The notes: generated by a model from the letters alone, not told the origin. 32,039 bases of DNA from Dolichospermum sp. FACHB-1091 (GCF_014697585.1 NZ_JACJSB010000044.1:1-32039); one strand, 5' to 3'; shown: positions 16,655 to 25,647, counted from the first letter of the stretch. A program made the numbers and translations.

Positions 16655-16686
16655 TGATGCCTTATATCATATCGTTTTCCGCATCA
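16655..16686 (-). promoter_or_regulatory. Candidate operator/promoter of the toxin-antitoxin operon
   Basis: TGATGC (16655-16660) and GCATCA (16681-16686) form an inverted repeat around an AT-rich core that reads TATGAT and TATAAG on the minus strand, 30-60 bases upstream of the antitoxin ATG. It is a reasonable place for a -10 element and an RHH operator, but there is no direct evidence. Confidence 0.3.
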
Positions 16687-16689
16687 TAC

Positions 16690-16717
16690 AAAATTAAAAA
16701 TTAAAAATTAAAAATTA
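16690..16717. repeat. Short tandem heptanucleotide repeat (STRR-like)
   Basis: Four near-perfect copies of a 7-base unit (aattaaa-type) in a row. Heptanucleotide short tandem repeats are a known class in Calothrix, Nostoc and Anabaena genomes. Confidence 0.75.
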
Positions 16718-16858
16718 GTCATTCTCAATTGTTTATTCTCAATTTTCCCGGATACTTTTCTAATTTATCATCCAAAACACCACCAATTGTGGCAATCTGA
16801 GAAGTATAACCTCTGGCGATCTGATATTTTAGCTACAGAAAATCTACCTGTTTAGATT

Positions 16859-18085
16859 ATGCAAACTTTGCCGACTTTGGAAATTAGTAACACTAGATCT
16901 AGTCAACCCGCCTTTGATACTACTATCAAACGCCGCAAAACCCGCGCTGTTAAAGTGGGAAATGTCATCATTGGGGGCGGATACCCAGTGGTGGTACAGT
17001 CAATGATTAATGAAGATACCCTGGATATTGATGGTTCTGTAGCCGGTATTCGTCGTCTCCATGAAATAGGCTGCGAAATTGTCCGTGTTACAGTCCCCAG
17101 TCTTGGACACGCTAAAGCATTGGCGGAAATTAAACAGAAATTAATTCAAACTTATCGTGATGTACCAATTGTGGCTGATGTCCATCACAATGGCATGAAA
17201 ATCGCTTTGGAAGTCGCTAAACACATCGAAAAAGTGCGAATTAATCCAGGTTTATACGTATTTGAAAAACCCAATACCAGCCGCACCGAATATACAAAAG
17301 CTGAATTTGATGAAATTGGTGAAAAAATCCGTGAAACTTTAGCCCCGCTGGTAATTTCCTTACGTGATCAAGGTAAAGCCATGCGAATTGGCGTAAATCA
17401 TGGTTCTTTAGCGGAAAGAATGTTATTTACCTATGGTGATACACCAGAAGGTATGGTAGAATCTGCCATAGAGTTCATCCGCATTTGTGAATCTTTGGAT
17501 TTTCATAATGTCGTCATCTCCATGAAAGCCTCACGAGTTCCTGTTATGGTGGCTGCATATCGTCTCATGGCCAAACGTATGGATGATTTGGGTATGGACT
17601 ATCCTCTCCATCTAGGCGTGACCGAAGCAGGGGATGGAGAATATGGTAGAATTAAATCTACTGCCGGTATTGCCACATTACTAGCTGACGGCATTGGTGA
17701 TACAATTCGTGTATCTTTGACAGAAGCACCAGAAAAAGAAATTCCTGTTTGTTATAGCATTCTGCAAGCTTTAGGTTTGCGGAAAACAATGGTTGAATAT
17801 GTCGCTTGTCCTTCTTGTGGACGGACTTTATTTAATTTAGAGGAAGTGCTACACACAGTCAGAGAAGCCACTAAACATTTAACTGGATTAGATATTGCTG
17901 TGATGGGTTGTATTGTCAATGGACCCGGAGAAATGGCCGACGCTGACTATGGTTATGTTGGTAAAACCCCCGGTTACATTTCTCTGTATCGTGGTCGGGA
18001 AGAAATTAAAAAAGTTCCAGAAACCCAAGGGGTAGAAGAGTTAATTAATCTGATTAAAGCAGATGGACGTTGGGTAGAACCGTAA
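16859..18085 (+). CDS. ispG: 4-hydroxy-3-methylbut-2-enyl diphosphate synthase (ferredoxin/flavodoxin)
   Basis: Iron-sulphur enzyme of the MEP isoprenoid pathway, converting MEcPP to HMBPP; in cyanobacteria it takes electrons from ferredoxin. 408 residues, the compact bacterial/cyanobacterial form without the plant insert. Visible: TIM-barrel N-terminal domain with [11 protein letters not shown] (46-56), [16 protein letters not shown] (103-111), RINPG (127-131), and [19 protein letters not shown] (253-271). The C-terminal cluster domain has Cys317 and Cys320 (ACPSCGRT) and Cys351 with Glu358 (GCIVNGPGE). The ATG at 16859 is the first in frame. It is monocistronic, between the toxin-antitoxin pair (divergent) and an insertion-sequence scar. 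Confidence 0.97.
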   Translation: MQTLPTLEISNTRSSQPAFDTTIKRRKTRAVKVGNVIIGGGYPVVVQSMINEDTLDIDGSVAGIRRLHEIGCEIVRVTVPSLGHAKALAEIKQKLIQTYRDVPIVADVHHNGMKIALEVAKHIEKVRINPGLYVFEKPNTSRTEYTKAEFDEIGEKIRETLAPLVISLRDQGKAMRIGVNHGSLAERMLFTYGDTPEGMVESAIEFIRICESLDFHNVVISMKASRVPVMVAAYRLMAKRMDDLGMDYPLHLGVTEAGDGEYGRIKSTAGIATLLADGIGDTIRVSLTEAPEKEIPVCYSILQALGLRKTMVEYVACPSCGRTLFNLEEVLHTVREATKHLTGLDIAVMGCIVNGPGEMADADYGYVGKTPGYISLYRGREEIKKVPETQGVEELINLIKADGRWVEP

Positions 18086-18149
18086 TATAATTTACTGTTA
18101 AACACTTATTTACGTCCTCAATAAGTTGTTATAAATCAACCCCTCTAAA

Positions 18150-18177
18150 CCTCTCCTTCCCTCCCAAGGAAGGGAGG
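18150..18177. terminator. Palindromic repeat downstream of ispG, possible terminator
   Basis: CCTC(T)CCTTCC pairs with GGAAGGGAGG across a 7-base loop, with one bulged base. The sequence class (aacccctctaaacctctcc) is the same as the repeat at 14171-14253, so it may be a dispersed repeat that also ends ispG transcription. Confidence 0.5.
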
Positions 18178-18261
18178 TTATTAAACATCTCCGAATGTGT
18201 TTTGGGTAAGTCCTGTAGAACGAGAAAAATATAAAATGAGCTATAGCAATAGACAGGGAGA

Positions 18262-18327
18262 TTAGGACGCTGTACGAAGCACATCTTCCATAGCATCCCG
18301 GAGAGAGTCAAATTGAATTAGTTGTTT
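18262..18327 (-). pseudogene. C-terminal tail of an IS630 transposase
   Basis: The last 21 codons of the open frame at 18262-18705 (QLIQFDSLRDAMEDVLR then TAS and stop) do not belong to the IS1634 protein that precedes them. They resemble the end of cyanobacterial IS630 transposases, where 'F-D-S-L-R-D-A-(M/L)-E-x-V-L' closes the protein. It ends inside the left terminal repeat, as expected. Confidence 0.55.
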
Positions 18328-18948
18328 GCGAAATTTTTGGGCGGCTTTTACTGCGATGATAAAAAAGATTGTATCTAATCCTTTTATAAATAGTTTATCC
18401 ATGACTCTCCCCAGTTTATCGTCGTTGAGACATTCTGGTTTTACTCCTGCTCCTATTAGATGTTCACAAGCGATTGTTTCAAAATATTTAGGAAACATAT
18501 ATAACGGTTTAGAGACAAATCCTAACCCGTTTATTATCATGGCTTTTACTACTTGACCTGCATTTACTTTTTCGTCTTTTTCGTCTTTTTCGACTCCTAT
18601 TAATTCATTTATTATTTCTACTATTCCGATTGAATCTATGATTCCTGCTACTATCCCTAGATGGTCTATGTTCTGAATTTTTATTTCTTGGGGTTTTAAT
18701 TTCACAACAGTTTCCTCTACTTGTCTATTATGATTCTCTCATTTCTTGATTTCTGAATAATAAATTTTTTAATCATCTTGAATTTTCTTTTTCTTTCGGC
18801 ATCTTTAGGAAACTTTACTTTCTCACACTACCCTCCTTTTAATGATACATATTCTCATTAAGCTTATTTCTCTTTAATTTATCGTTAGTTATTATGTACT
18901 ACTAGCTCTGCTTTTTTGATCTGTGCCAGTTCAGGGTGCGGAATGTGG
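18328..18948 (-). pseudogene. IS1634-family (DUF4277) transposase, N-terminal fragment with IS end
   Basis: A GTG at 18705 opens a frame with NIDHLGIVAGIIDSIGIVEI, INGLGFVSKPLYMFPKYF and CLNDDKLGRVMDKLF, the DUF4277 N-terminal domain of IS1634 transposases. About 126 residues remain of a protein usually above 500. The homology breaks near 18328, where an IS630 tail begins. The repeated gtctttttc unit around 18567-18595 encodes EKDEKDEK. The string tcagggtgcggaatgtggg at about 18931-18949 resembles the outer end of such elements. Confidence 0.75.
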
Positions 18949-18957
18949 GATCAAAAG

Positions 18958-19318
18958 GTTCTGCCATTTGATACAGTTTTAATGGATACTTGGTAGGCAG
19001 TGAACAATTTAATGCTTTATATTGATAGTCTAGATAAAGTTTATTATTGTCCTTGAAAGACTAATCGTTTGGTTGATGATAGTTTTTGCAAAGAAAAATA
19101 TAAAAATATTGAATCATTGTCATGGAGTGAAGAAGAGTTAGAATGTGGTAAAATTATCAAGATAAAAGCATTCCCCGCAAAAGAAAAAAGTGAAGCTATT
19201 CCGGGTTGCTATCTCTACCGATAGAACGGATTATATCGCAACTAATGATATATCTCAAAGTCCTATGGATGTTACGCAAAAGGTGTGTAAAATCCGTTGG
19301 AAAATAGAAGAGTTTCAC
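18958..19318 (+). pseudogene. IS701-family transposase fragment with nonsense mutations and a frameshift
   Basis: Reading the plus strand from 18958 gives VLPFDTVLMDTW-stop-AVNNLMLYIDSLDKVYYCP-stop-KTNRLVDD, then SWSEEELECGKIIKIKAFPAKEK, a frameshift near 19189, then LFRVAISTDRTDYIATNDIS and KVCKIRWKIEEFH. These are the second Asp and the Glu regions of the DDE domain of IS701/IS4-like transposases. Both ends are cut, at the left by the IS1634 end and at the right (about 19318) by IS630 sequence. Confidence 0.75.
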
Positions 19319-19322
19319 AATG

Positions 19323-19750
19323 TGGGCTATATAGACTATAGACTCTGGTTCATACATCCCTATCTCTTCTCTAAATTGAAGTCGTTTGACTTTATCTCGT
19401 TCTTGATAACCATAAGTTTTTTCCCGTGAACCCAATTTTTTTTAAGGCTCTTGATATTGTGCGTTTGCTAATTTCTCCCGACCATAGTTTAGCCATATCT
19501 GATTGCGTTTTATCCCCATTAACCAAGACAAAGTTCTCAAATTGTTCCCAGTTAGTAATCTTATGACCTTAAGGGGTGGTTGATTTGGTAACGCTTGGTA
19601 ATCTCCTGTACTAGCTTTTCGTTGAAGCCAAAGGTTGATTGTATGACGATTGATTTGATAAACTTCTGCCGCTTCACTCTTCTTCATCCCATCTAACTCA
19701 ATTGATTGAATTACTTTCTGACGTAAGTCGTAACTATAGGGTTTTGGCAT
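19323..19750 (-). pseudogene. IS630-family transposase, N-terminal half, frameshifted
   Basis: The frame starting at the ATG at 19750 (MPKPYSYDLRQKVIQSIE, then a helix-turn-helix NRHTINLWLQRK) is typical of the IS630 N-terminus. Shifts near 19571 and 19431-19442 are needed to continue through KGHKITNWEQFENFV, SDMAKLWSGEISKRTISRAL and EKTYGYQERDK to PESIVYI. There it breaks just before the first catalytic Asp. It is non-functional. Confidence 0.8.
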
Positions 19751-19844
19751 GATCTGTTCTCGTTCTGAACACTTGAGTTGTATCCAGTGTTGCTTTACTC
19801 ATAATATTATACTGGTTGTCCTAACCGCCTTGGCAGTTGCTATA

Positions 19845-20075
19845 TATAAAATATGGAAAATATACAGCGCCAATCCCTCTATGGTGAAGGTTGACGCTGT
19901 ACGGTTTTATATTTATCTATTATCCGCTAGGGTCTTTTTTAGCTGACCCTGATGTTATTAAAATTAATAATCGCCTATTTTTGAAAAAATAGAGACTTTC
20001 TTAAGTATTTCTTTATATTTACTTTCCTGATGAATTATGAATCTTTGTAAAGATTTGTATTGTAGGAAAGACTGA
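19845..20075. other. Intergenic region with two hairpins, no gene
   Basis: TACAGCG (19863-19869) pairs with CGCTGTA (19895-19901), with partial pairing continuing inward. AGGGTC and GACCCT near 19929-19950 flank a T-rich loop, and AATCTTT/AAAGATT forms a small palindrome near 20039-20054, downstream of yqeG. These may contribute to transcription ending of yqeG. No reading frame is supported. Confidence 0.4.
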
Positions 20076-20606
20076 TTACCTGTGTTTTTTGCCGTTAATA
20101 GATGCACCTAATATCTCTGATATCCAAACTTCAATATTGCGGACAGGATGGGAACGGATGGCTGTAAAATCAGGATGGATAATTGGCTCTACTAAAATTG
20201 TAAACATTCCTAAACGATTACCCGCTAATACATCTGTAAACAAGCGATCGCCCACCATACCCACTTGATGGGCGGGTAAATTCATGCCTTGTAACGCAGC
20301 CCGAATTTTTCGTCGGGAGGGTTTGGCTGCACCTAAGTAGTACGGTAAATCTAGAGAACGGGCAATACTACCGATTCGGGATTCACTCAAATTATTGCTA
20401 ACCAACCACAACGCCGTACAAATACGTATTTCCTCTACCCATGCTTGTAATTCTGGAAAAGTAGAACTTGTGGTCATAGGTACTAAAGTTTCATCCACAT
20501 CCAATACTAGCCCTTTTAGCCCATATTGTTGGATTACCTCTGGTGTCAGTGTTAAAACTGAACCCGCTAAAATTAAGTTAGGCTGTAATAGATGGTTGCG
20601 AGTCAT
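20076..20606 (-). CDS. YqeG-family HAD (subfamily IIIA) phosphatase
   Basis: A 176-residue HAD hydrolase. HAD motif I is LVLDVDETLVP (about 33-43), motif II WLVSNN (68-73), motif III lysine in GAAKPSRRKI (about 92-101) and motif IV VGDRLFTDVLAGNRLG (about 116-131). DVDETL has Glu where many family members have Asn. Length and order match YqeG proteins; related eukaryotic enzymes dephosphorylate phosphatidylglycerophosphate, but the substrate here is not established. It is the last gene of the minus-strand run GNAT, ruvX, DUF3727, yqeG, although the 197-base gap above it may hold its own promoter. Confidence 0.9.
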   Translation of the reverse strand: MTRNHLLQPNLILAGSVLTLTPEVIQQYGLKGLVLDVDETLVPMTTSSTFPELQAWVEEIRICTALWLVSNNLSESRIGSIARSLDLPYYLGAAKPSRRKIRAALQGMNLPAHQVGMVGDRLFTDVLAGNRLGMFTILVEPIIHPDFTAIRSHPVRNIEVWISEILGASINGKKHR

Positions 20607-20803
20607 AATTTTTGTATAGTTACCATGAGATTTCTAATATCTCACACAAAAGCGCAAAAACGCAAATAATTAAAGTTGCCAAGGTTGAATTTAGCAGTTT
20701 CATCTTTCAATTTAGCAAAACCATTTTCAGCATGGGAGCAAGGGTTGAGAGTTTTGCGAGTCCTCTGATTCCTCGCTCCTAGATGCTTAAATTTTGGAAT
20801 TAA

Positions 20804-21376
20804 TTACTCAACTTCATTAAAAAGATGTTCTTCTAAGAGGGGTTGAAATTTGCGGAACTCTTCGGGAGAAAGTAATTCTGGTTCACCAGTTTTAGTAATT
20901 CTGGCAAAAAAGAGTAGGGGGTCTAGGGGAGTATAAATTGCATACTCCTGGTTATCATGATAAAAATTGGCAATTTCCATTAATTGCTCTGGTTCTAAGC
21001 CGTTTTCTTCATCTTCAATTTCTAAAGTGAAGAATTTAGACTCATCCTCAGGAGGTAACTCTCCTGCTACAGTTAAGGCATAAGCAGTATTCTTGAGGAT
21101 CAGGTTTTGCTCAGAAAGAACAGCTTGAGCCGTGCCGAATATTTCTTCAATGATATCATCATCTTCTACTAATACGGCCTCTTCTTCATCGCCGTCACTT
21201 TGCCAAGCAAATATTTCTATTGGTGTATCTACGGGCAGAAGCAGAACATATCTTTCTCCATCTACGGATAGATTATGTTCAATGTAACATTCTAGGGTTC
21301 GTTTTAGCTCGTCTGTTAAAATCAGAGAACTTTCGGAATCGTGATCATTGTCTTCAGAAAATGGAGATGAATACAT
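20804..21376 (-). CDS. DUF3727 family cyanobacterial protein
   Basis: A very acidic 190-residue protein matching my memory of the cyanobacterial and chloroplast DUF3727 family (ILTDELKRTLECYIEHNL, YVLLLPVDTPIEIF, then EPEQLMEIANFYHDNQEYAIYTPLDPLLFFA). Function is unknown. No signal peptide or membrane helix is seen. Acidic runs (GDEEEAVLVEDDD and IEDEENGLEPEQ) separate two beta-rich halves. It lies 137 bases downstream of ruvX on the same strand, an order I recall as common in cyanobacteria. Confidence 0.85.
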   Translation of the reverse strand: MYSSPFSEDNDHDSESSLILTDELKRTLECYIEHNLSVDGERYVLLLPVDTPIEIFAWQSDGDEEEAVLVEDDDIIEEIFGTAQAVLSEQNLILKNTAYALTVAGELPPEDESKFFTLEIEDEENGLEPEQLMEIANFYHDNQEYAIYTPLDPLLFFARITKTGEPELLSPEEFRKFQPLLEEHLFNEVE

Positions 21377-21513
21377 ACTTGAATTATGTAGCTGTAATCA
21401 TAAAATCTAATACTCTTAAATATGGAAATCATGAAACTGCTTGTGGACAGTTGATGTCAACCATAAATTGAGAGATAGAAGTAATAGTTTTGAGAATACC
21501 ATGTAAAAAGGGA

Positions 21514-22005
21514 TCACTCATCAGTAAATGTTACCGCCCCCTGTACTAAACTGCGTCTAGCATCTAACCACTGTTGTAAAATCAATGCAGCAGCCTTACG
21601 ATCTATTAAACCCTTATTTCTAGACGGGGAACGATTCTCAGCTATCAGCAGTTGTTCTGCTTGCAAGGAAGTTAATCTTTCGTCCATATATTCTAAAGGA
21701 AGTTTGAGCGCCGAAGCCAGTCTAGAGGCAAATTTTTGCACGTGACGGGCTTGAACACCAATAGTACCATCCATTGAATATGGTAAACCAACAACAAGAA
21801 TTTGTACCTGTCGCTGGTTGACTATTTGCTGGATTTGTGCTACATCTTCGACAAAGGAACGACGCTCAATGGTGGTGATACCCGTAGCAATTAAACCAGT
21901 CCCATCACATCCCGCTAAACCGATGCGTTTACTACCAACATCGACACCCAAAGCGGAGATAAAGGATTTTGATTGCTGTGGAGAAATCACGTTATTGTTG
22001 TTCAT
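21514..22005 (-). CDS. ruvX: Holliday junction resolvase-like protein RuvX/YqgF
   Basis: A 163-residue RNase H-fold nuclease of the RuvX/YqgF family, linked to pre-16S rRNA 5' maturation and Holliday-junction processing. First Asp is in ALGVDVGSKRIGLAGCD (D22), then ILVVGLPYSMDGTIGVQA, MDERLTS, which carries the conserved acidic residue before LTS, and IDRKAAALILQQWL with the last Asp. The first 15 residues are a poorly conserved lead. The start overlaps the stop of the GNAT gene by 14 bases, so the two are probably translated from one mRNA. Confidence 0.95.
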   Translation of the reverse strand: MNNNNVISPQQSKSFISALGVDVGSKRIGLAGCDGTGLIATGITTIERRSFVEDVAQIQQIVNQRQVQILVVGLPYSMDGTIGVQARHVQKFASRLASALKLPLEYMDERLTSLQAEQLLIAENRSPSRNKGLIDRKAAALILQQWLDARRSLVQGAVTFTDE

Positions 22006-23236
22006 GGGGTTGATCTGTGGCTGAGTCTAGGGCAGAGGGTGTATCTATATGAGAACTTTTATGAGGGAAACCGACAATTTCTGACTGGGTTGGTATAGCT
22101 CTTTCTGGCTGTACCTGTTGTGTTTGCGGTATCCATGACATTCCCCCAGGTATGGGTTTGCGGGTTGGTTGCAGTCCTTGTAACATTTCTTGCCACTGAA
22201 TCCCTTCTAAGGAGACAAATTTCGATTCTCTGAGTTTATGCCACACTGAACGAGACATGATCAGGGTATGTTCTCGACGTTTAGCGCCAATACGCTCTAA
22301 ATATTCCTCCCGTTCTGGCTGATAGTCTGAAGAAGCCAATTGTAACCCTTGTTGGGGAAAATCTTGGGCAATGCGAGCTAATTGAGACAATAATTCAGGA
22401 TATAACCAAGTATAAGCAGGATGAACTGTGAGAGTTGCTACATGAGGATTTGCCCCGGTACGGTGCAGTTGGATCTGAAAATAACCAATAGCTGCTTTTC
22501 GCTGGGGTTCAAACACATAGCCACTGACAACTTCAGTTTTGCTCGTCCACTGCTTGACAGCATCAATTATCGCCCCACACAAGGTAGTTTTAAAGTCGTG
22601 GGTGTGACGATCAAATACTTGCCTCACTAAAGGAGGCATGGATGCTGTATCTAGTTGATATAATAAAGGAGCATCAGCATTACTCACCGGCAAGAGATTG
22701 GGTAAATCTGGTTCGGTTTGGATTAATTCCCCTAATAACTGCGGACTAATTTCCCAGTATGTCATTTCCGCTAAACGTTGAAATCCATTATGCCGATAAA
22801 GTGCTAAAGCATCCACATCATTAACGTTAACTTCTAATATCCACGTCCGCGCTTCTAAAATTGATTCAAAGCAATGGCGTAGTAGTTGAGAACCTACCCC
22901 CATGCGATCGCCGGTTCGTGCTAACATGACTTGATTAACTCGCCAAGTGCTGCGAGTCCGGTTAAAGGGTGATACTTGAATCATTCCTAACAGTATTCGT
23001 CCCTGCTCGGCGATATAGCCCCAGAAGCGGTACTGTAATGGGTTAGGAAACCAACTCAACAATTTAAGTAATCCATACCAGCGCCGTAGCCACTGCATTT
23101 CACCTATAGATTCAGTAGCTGCTTGGGGGGAAAGGTGGGATAATGATTCTTGAGTCAAGGATTCAATTCCGTCCAAATCTCGATGTTGGACTGGTCGGAT
23201 AATAACACTGAGGTTTCGAGGGAGTAGTGGAGTCAT
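21992..23236 (-). CDS. GNAT-family N-acetyltransferase (long cyanobacterial form)
   Basis: A 414-residue protein with an N-terminal GNAT domain: NLSVIIRPVQHRDLDGI start, acetyl-CoA-binding motif A in VMLARTGDRMGVGSQLLRHC (about 102-121) and motif B/C ending in DALALYRHNGFQRL. The second half (about 180-350: TASMPPLVRQVFDRH, GYFQIQLHRTG, QLASSDYQPEREEYLERIGAKR) looks like a second, degenerate GNAT fold. A Pro/Gln/Thr-rich tail is probably disordered. Its substrate is unknown. It overlaps ruvX by 14 bases and heads the minus-strand run. Confidence 0.85.
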   Translation of the reverse strand: MTPLLPRNLSVIIRPVQHRDLDGIESLTQESLSHLSPQAATESIGEMQWLRRWYGLLKLLSWFPNPLQYRFWGYIAEQGRILLGMIQVSPFNRTRSTWRVNQVMLARTGDRMGVGSQLLRHCFESILEARTWILEVNVNDVDALALYRHNGFQRLAEMTYWEISPQLLGELIQTEPDLPNLLPVSNADAPLLYQLDTASMPPLVRQVFDRHTHDFKTTLCGAIIDAVKQWTSKTEVVSGYVFEPQRKAAIGYFQIQLHRTGANPHVATLTVHPAYTWLYPELLSQLARIAQDFPQQGLQLASSDYQPEREEYLERIGAKRREHTLIMSRSVWHKLRESKFVSLEGIQWQEMLQGLQPTRKPIPGGMSWIPQTQQVQPERAIPTQSEIVGFPHKSSHIDTPSALDSATDQPHEQQ

Positions 23237-23469
23237 TTTAATTCAAGCCGCCATTTAACCTTTACAAAAACAAAATATGATAGTGATGAGTGATGTAATA
23301 CTGCAATTATTTTAACGGCTTTTTGCTCTTAGGTCTTGTTTCCAAAGAGTGATTGTATTAACTAAATACGTAAAAAATATCAAAAGCAGAAACGGTGACT
23401 ATACCCTGGGGTGAAAACCACAATATCTGCCTTTATTTTATGTTAATTGTGCTAAAAATACTTTTAAAT

Positions 23470-23676
23470 CTATAGACTTTGACGAGAAGCGAATTTTTCA
23501 AAATCCGCTTGGGTTTGATGAAGTAATTGCTGACGACTATCTTGTATGGTAGGTTGGAAGTTAGGAATCAAGTTGCGAGCTTGTAGGGTCATGTGCAATT
23601 GTAAATTGGCTACATAGTCGCTAATATCTTGATTATCTACAGTTGCGCCCGTTAATACGTTTGATTCCATTGCCAC
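23470..23676 (-). CDS. Small hypothetical protein (68 aa)
   Basis: Not recognised. The GTG at 23676 is preceded six bases upstream by a strong AAAGGAG, and an ATG two codons later is the alternative start. The protein is hydrophilic and helical, Gln-rich (NLQLHMTLQARN and SRQQLLHQTQADFEKF), with no Cys, signal peptide or membrane helix. The strong ribosome site argues that it is expressed. It lies 131 bases downstream of nagA on the same strand with a palindrome between, so it may have its own promoter. A small regulatory or partner protein is possible; nothing more can be said. Confidence 0.6.
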   Translation of the reverse strand: MAMESNVLTGATVDNQDISDYVANLQLHMTLQARNLIPNFQPTIQDSRQQLLHQTQADFEKFASRQSL

Positions 23677-23789
23677 TGTGTTCTCCTTTGTGAATTTTGT
23701 GTGATAGCTGCACTAGATCACAAGCTATCATGTTTTTTATTTAGCTGCTGATTTCGTAATGAAGTTTAATAGACATCTGGGGGTAAAGA

Positions 23790-23821
23790 TTGTAGAGACT
23801 TGACCGGTCAAGTCTCTACAA
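23790..23821. repeat. Perfect 32-bp palindrome overlapping the 3' end of nagA
   Basis: The 16 bases 23790-23805 are followed by their exact reverse complement at 23806-23821 with no spacer (centre tgacc/ggtca, arms agagact). Palindromes built on GTAGAGAC...GTCTCTAC are, as I recall, abundant dispersed elements in Nostocales. This one supplies the last codons and the TGA of nagA and can fold into a terminator-like stem. Confidence 0.9.
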
Positions 23822-24968
23822 GGGTTAACCTTTGCCAAGTGAGTTCTTCAGTAGCTTTATCCCAGTTCCAGCGTAATAAATGGGCTGGTTGATTGGGTGC
23901 AAATGTTGGTATACTGATAGCTCGTCTAGGTGCATCCGTAGCGAGATTAATGGCGTTTTCTATGTCACAAACCCCCCATTTTACCAGATTTTGCACTCCC
24001 ACTAATAAGGGTAGAGTTGTTCCCGTTAAAGTACCATCTTGTAGTCTAGCTGTACCATTAACAACTTCAATTTGTCGGTTATCCCAGGGATAGATACCGT
24101 CTGGTAATCCTAGAGGTGCAAGAGCGTCACTGACGATAAATAGACTTTTACTAGCACGCAAAAGAATTTTAAGAATCATTGGATTAACGTGCTGACCATC
24201 AGCAATAAAGCCACAGAATACATGAGGATCATTGATTGCTGCACCTAATAAACCTGGTTCGCGGTGGTGTAGGGGAGGCATGGCATTAAAAGCGTGTGTA
24301 ATCATTGTAGCACCTTGAGAAAAAGCCTGTTGTGATTCGGCTGCGGTAGCTTGTGAATGTCCTAAACTAACAGTAATTCCCAGGGAACGCAAATAAGGGA
24401 TGACTTTTCCTGTGGTGTCTAACTCTGGTGCGATGGTAATGAGTTTGACTATGGGAGCATAGTCTCCTAATACTCGTTTAACTTGATCTATGGTAAGGGG
24501 TAGTAAATATTCGGATGGATGTGCGCCGCGTTTGTAGTAGTTTAAGAATGGTCCTTCTAGATGAACTCCGAGAATTTGTGCAGAATTTGGGGAATTTGAG
24601 GTATAATCAGTGAGAATAGCGAGGGAGCGGTGAATATTTTCGATAGAAGTCGTGACTAGGGTTGGTAAATAACCATCAACTCCTGCTGACCATAAAAATG
24701 AGGATATTTTGGGTAAATGATGGGAATTTTCCAATGTTAATTCCGGAAATGCTAATCCTAGACCACCATTGATTTGTAAGTCCACACCACCTAAAGAAAT
24801 CCAGTCTCCAGCTACATCTAAAATTTGCAGATGTTGTGGTATAGTTTCAACCCATGCTGTATTCATGGGCATAATGCTGTTAATTATGCCTTCTTGATTA
24901 ACTAAGATTCTTTGTAGATCTTGATAACCGGGTACTTTTGCGTTAATAATGTTTATGTTTGCCAGCAT
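23808..24968 (-). CDS. nagA: N-acetylglucosamine-6-phosphate deacetylase
   Basis: A 386-residue amidohydrolase that removes the acetyl group from GlcNAc-6-phosphate in amino-sugar or cell-wall recycling. Signatures: GGVDLQINGG (60-69), VHLEGPFLN with the metal Glu (about 135-143), SLGHSQAT (metal His, about 202-209), THAFNAMPPLHHREPGLLGAA (metal His), ADGQHVNP and the catalytic Asp in VSDALAPLG. Length is normal. The stop codon and final residues (LVET) lie inside a dispersed palindrome, so the native C-terminus may have been a few residues different. It is divergent from purE across an 84-base region containing repeated 'gtcattgg' words. Confidence 0.95.
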   Translation of the reverse strand: MLANINIINAKVPGYQDLQRILVNQEGIINSIMPMNTAWVETIPQHLQILDVAGDWISLGGVDLQINGGLGLAFPELTLENSHHLPKISSFLWSAGVDGYLPTLVTTSIENIHRSLAILTDYTSNSPNSAQILGVHLEGPFLNYYKRGAHPSEYLLPLTIDQVKRVLGDYAPIVKLITIAPELDTTGKVIPYLRSLGITVSLGHSQATAAESQQAFSQGATMITHAFNAMPPLHHREPGLLGAAINDPHVFCGFIADGQHVNPMILKILLRASKSLFIVSDALAPLGLPDGIYPWDNRQIEVVNGTARLQDGTLTGTTLPLLVGVQNLVKWGVCDIENAINLATDAPRRAISIPTFAPNQPAHLLRWNWDKATEELTWQRLTLVET

Positions 24969-25052
24969 GGGTGTTATTTTAGTTATTAGTCATTGGTCGT
25001 TAGTCATTGGGAAATATATTCCCTCCTCCCCAGTCCCCAATCCCTAATTATT

Positions 25053-25565
25053 ATGAGTGTAGAAATTGGTATTATTATGGGTAGCGATTCTGATTTACCT
25101 ACGATGAAAGAGGCGATCGCTATTTGTGAAGAATTTGGTATTGTATTTGAAGTTGCTATTGTCTCTGCCCATCGTACCCCAGAACGGATGGTAGAATATG
25201 CTAAAACCGCACATCAACGGGGTATTAAAGTAATAATTGCTGGTGCTGGTGGTGCGGCTCATCTTCCTGGTATGGTAGCATCTTTAACTCCTTTACCTGT
25301 AATTGGTGTCCCGGTTTCGACTCGGAATTTACAAGGTATGGATTCTTTATATTCTATAGTACAAATGCCAACAGGAATACCCGTTGCCACTGTTGCCATT
25401 GGGAACGCGAAAAATGCTGGACTTTTGGCCGTACAAATTCTTGCTACCCACCAACCGGAGTTATTACAAAAAGTTGTGGCCTATCGCCAAAGTCTGTGTA
25501 ATTCGGTGATGGAAAAACAAGCTAAACTAGATCAGCTTGGATATGCAGAATATTTGCAACAATAG
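25053..25565 (+). CDS. purE: N5-carboxyaminoimidazole ribonucleotide mutase
   Basis: A 170-residue class I PurE of de novo purine synthesis, converting N5-CAIR to [21 protein letters not shown] at the N-terminus with the catalytic Ser/Asp, SAHRTPERM with the conserved His, [26 protein letters not shown] and [14 protein letters not shown](T)[10 protein letters not shown] are all present. The ATG at 25053 (MSVEIG) is preferred over the frame's first possible start at 24993, whose extra 20 codons are low-complexity intergenic sequence. No purK is adjacent. Confidence 0.96.
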   Translation: MSVEIGIIMGSDSDLPTMKEAIAICEEFGIVFEVAIVSAHRTPERMVEYAKTAHQRGIKVIIAGAGGAAHLPGMVASLTPLPVIGVPVSTRNLQGMDSLYSIVQMPTGIPVATVAIGNAKNAGLLAVQILATHQPELLQKVVAYRQSLCNSVMEKQAKLDQLGYAEYLQQ

Positions 25566-25647
25566 ATATTCAGATATCTAGAACTGACAGGATAATCGCT
25601 TTGGTTTGGTGAAAGATGTAAATATTAACATAATTCCATATTAAACT

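Larger units (their letters stand above)
18242..19844 (-). mobile_element. Dead IS630-family element enclosing IS1634 and IS701 remnants
   Basis: Terminal inverted repeats are visible: 18242-18268 and the reverse complement of 19818-19844 agree at 21 of 27 positions, including TATAGCAA at the outer end and TTAGGAC at the inner end. The outer ends fall at TA, the target used by IS630 elements. An IS630 transposase N-terminal half lies at the right end and its C-terminal tail at the left, both on the minus strand. The catalytic middle is missing and replaced by IS1634 (minus) and IS701 (plus) pieces. Confidence 0.7.

Noticed and set aside
19190-19429. 79-codon plus-strand frame across the IS701/IS630 junction
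   Set aside because: Its first part is IS701 transposase remnant and the rest is antisense IS630; it is a chimera made by the junction and not a gene.
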